Shown here piece by piece: positions 63,157 through 64,000 of a stretch of DNA of 64,000 bases. Source of the DNA: Cohaesibacter marisflavi (lineage in GTDB: Bacteria > Pseudomonadota > Alphaproteobacteria > Rhizobiales > Cohaesibacteraceae). The notes beneath the pieces are model-generated. The model made no database searches, was not told where the DNA came from, and saw nothing but the letters and a program-made list of their open reading frames with translations. The DNA lies in the NCBI RefSeq assembly GCF_900115225.1, contig NZ_FOVR01000014.1, forward strand, positions 1 to 64,000, read 5' to 3'. The first letter of the stretch is position 1; each line of letters begins with the position of its first letter. The translations under genes were made by a program, and so were the position numbers.

Positions 63157-63984
63157 TCAAAGGGTCAGCTCTCCACCAACAGCCTTGTTCCTGCCTCCCT
63201 GCTTTGCCGCATAAAGCATCTTGTCACAGGCCTGAATGACCGTATCTTCATCAGGCAGGCTTTTGCCCCTGAAATGATAGGTCATGAAACCAATGCTGAC
63301 GGTCAGTTGGGAAGAAATATCTGAGCGTTCATGCGCAATTCCAGCCGCTTTCACATTCTCTTGCAAGCGACCAACCAGATGGCGTGCACCGCTGAAATCA
63401 GTGGCGGGCAGCAGACAACACATTTCCTCTCCACCATAGCGGAAAGCCATGTCTGACGTGCGCAGAAGGGTATCCCGGACAATGGCGCCAACCTTTTCAA
63501 GACAATCGTCCCCCGCCACATGGCCATAAAGATCGTTATATTGCTTGAAATAGTCGATATCGATCAGAAGCAGCGACATCGGCTCCAAAGAGCGCACATG
63601 GCGGCGCAGCTCGCTTTTCATCATCACATCAAAGGAACGGCGGTTGAGCAACCCAGTCATGCTGTCCAGAACCGCCATTTCATACAAGGCCCGATTGGAT
63701 TCCTCCAGTTCGCGCGACGTGGCAGAGATCAGGTTGGTCAGAATCTTGAGTGTCTTGATGGACTGCAGCTCTTCTTCGGAATGCTGTTGGGCAGGCACGC
63801 CCCATTGCACCGGTTTTTCCTTTTTACTGCCTTCCGACAAGACCAGCATGGTCATATTCTGGATCAGCGAAACACTGGAATGGTTGCCTCCGGAGTAGAA
63901 TTCCGATGAGGTAAAAAAGCCCGTGCTGTCGCATAGATGACTAAAGCCCTGCGTCTCATCGGAAATCTTGTTGCCAAGGATCAT
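63157..63984 (-). CDS. GGDEF-domain protein (probable diguanylate cyclase), 5' end uncertain
   Basis: At least 275 residues. The first ATG in frame is at 63984, but the frame stays open to the window edge (bases 63985-64000), so the true N-terminus may be outside. The GGDEF domain (about 105-265) contains SMTGLLNRRSFD, DIDYFKQYND and the active-site motif RYGGEEM, in which the last Phe is Met. RTSD lies five residues before GGEEM and matches the inhibitory RxxD site. It probably makes cyclic di-GMP. Residues 1-95 hold an unrecognised input region. It converges on the GH127 gene with 67 bases between. Confidence 0.88.
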   Translation of the reverse strand: MILGNKISDETQGFSHLCDSTGFFTSSEFYSGGNHSSVSLIQNMTMLVLSEGSKKEKPVQWGVPAQQHSEEELQSIKTLKILTNLISATSRELEESNRALYEMAVLDSMTGLLNRRSFDVMMKSELRRHVRSLEPMSLLLIDIDYFKQYNDLYGHVAGDDCLEKVGAIVRDTLLRTSDMAFRYGGEEMCCLLPATDFSGARHLVGRLQENVKAAGIAHERSDISSQLTVSIGFMTYHFRGKSLPDEDTVIQACDKMLYAAKQGGRNKAVGGELTL

Positions 63985-64000
63985 TTTTCGTCCGGAGCAG

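Noticed and set aside
1-64000. CRISPR arrays, rRNA or tRNA genes
   Set aside because: No regularly spaced repeat array or tRNA-like cloverleaf was seen in the gaps between genes, and no rRNA sequence was recognised.

Overview
The window looks like chromosomal DNA of an alphaproteobacterium, probably Hyphomicrobiales or a related marine lineage. The grounds are the alphaproteobacterial style of the type VI genes, GntR/FCD control of a peptide ABC operon, and the RibA/QueD-like/RibD-like gene neighbourhood; no rRNA, tRNA or CRISPR is present to fix the taxon. Most genes look moderately GC-rich, while about 2.3-4.3 kb is visibly more AT-rich.

Layout. (1) 1-2310: the right part of a decayed IS21-family element (istA with an in-frame amber stop, istB with a frameshift) abutting a second istA remnant. 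(2) 2363-4315: a lone AraC-type regulator and an AT-rich spacer. (3) 4316-10270: an apparent signalling module, with an ECF sigma factor, a membrane anti-sigma factor, a subtilase-like protein, a caspase-like protein without the catalytic dyad plus a peptidoglycan-binding domain, a c-type-haem HAMP membrane sensor, and a soluble Ser/Thr kinase. (4) 10324-39631: a complete type VI secretion system (T6SS), with tssA-M, hcp, vgrG, PAAR, clpV, tagJ, tagF, an FHA protein and a PP2C phosphatase, together with several unrecognised proteins. The most striking gene is a 980-residue protein at 22331-25273 that joins a TssB copy, a long acidic linker, a second TssB-like domain and a C-terminally truncated TssC-like domain.

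(5) 39684-42399: an M15-like peptidase and a membrane sulfatase-superfamily enzyme. (6) 42424-50891: a mixed-strand cluster with GTP cyclohydrolase II, a QueD-like protein lacking key residues, a RibD-type reductase, an MDR dehydrogenase, a glycosyltransferase, two methyltransferases, a CDP-alcohol phosphatidyltransferase and a flippase-like protein. It could make a pteridine- or pyrimidine-derived, perhaps envelope-linked, compound. (7) 51068-60753: a minus-strand operon, GntR regulator - PLP Cys/Met enzyme - peptide-binding protein - fused ABC ATPases - two permeases - Xaa-Pro aminopeptidase. A GH127 glycosidase is divergent from it, and short palindromes are shared between the two promoter regions. 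(8) 63157-64000: a GGDEF protein whose 5' end may lie outside the window.

Functional reading. The kinase, FHA protein, TagF and PP2C phosphatase correspond to the threonine-phosphorylation pathway that controls other T6SSs. Here the kinase lacks a membrane segment, and the gene overlapping its start encodes a haem-binding HAMP sensor lacking an output domain, so the pair may be a split receptor kinase. The sigma/anti-sigma/subtilase/pseudo-caspase block looks like a separate envelope-sensing input. All domain calls were made by eye from translated sequence; no database search was run.
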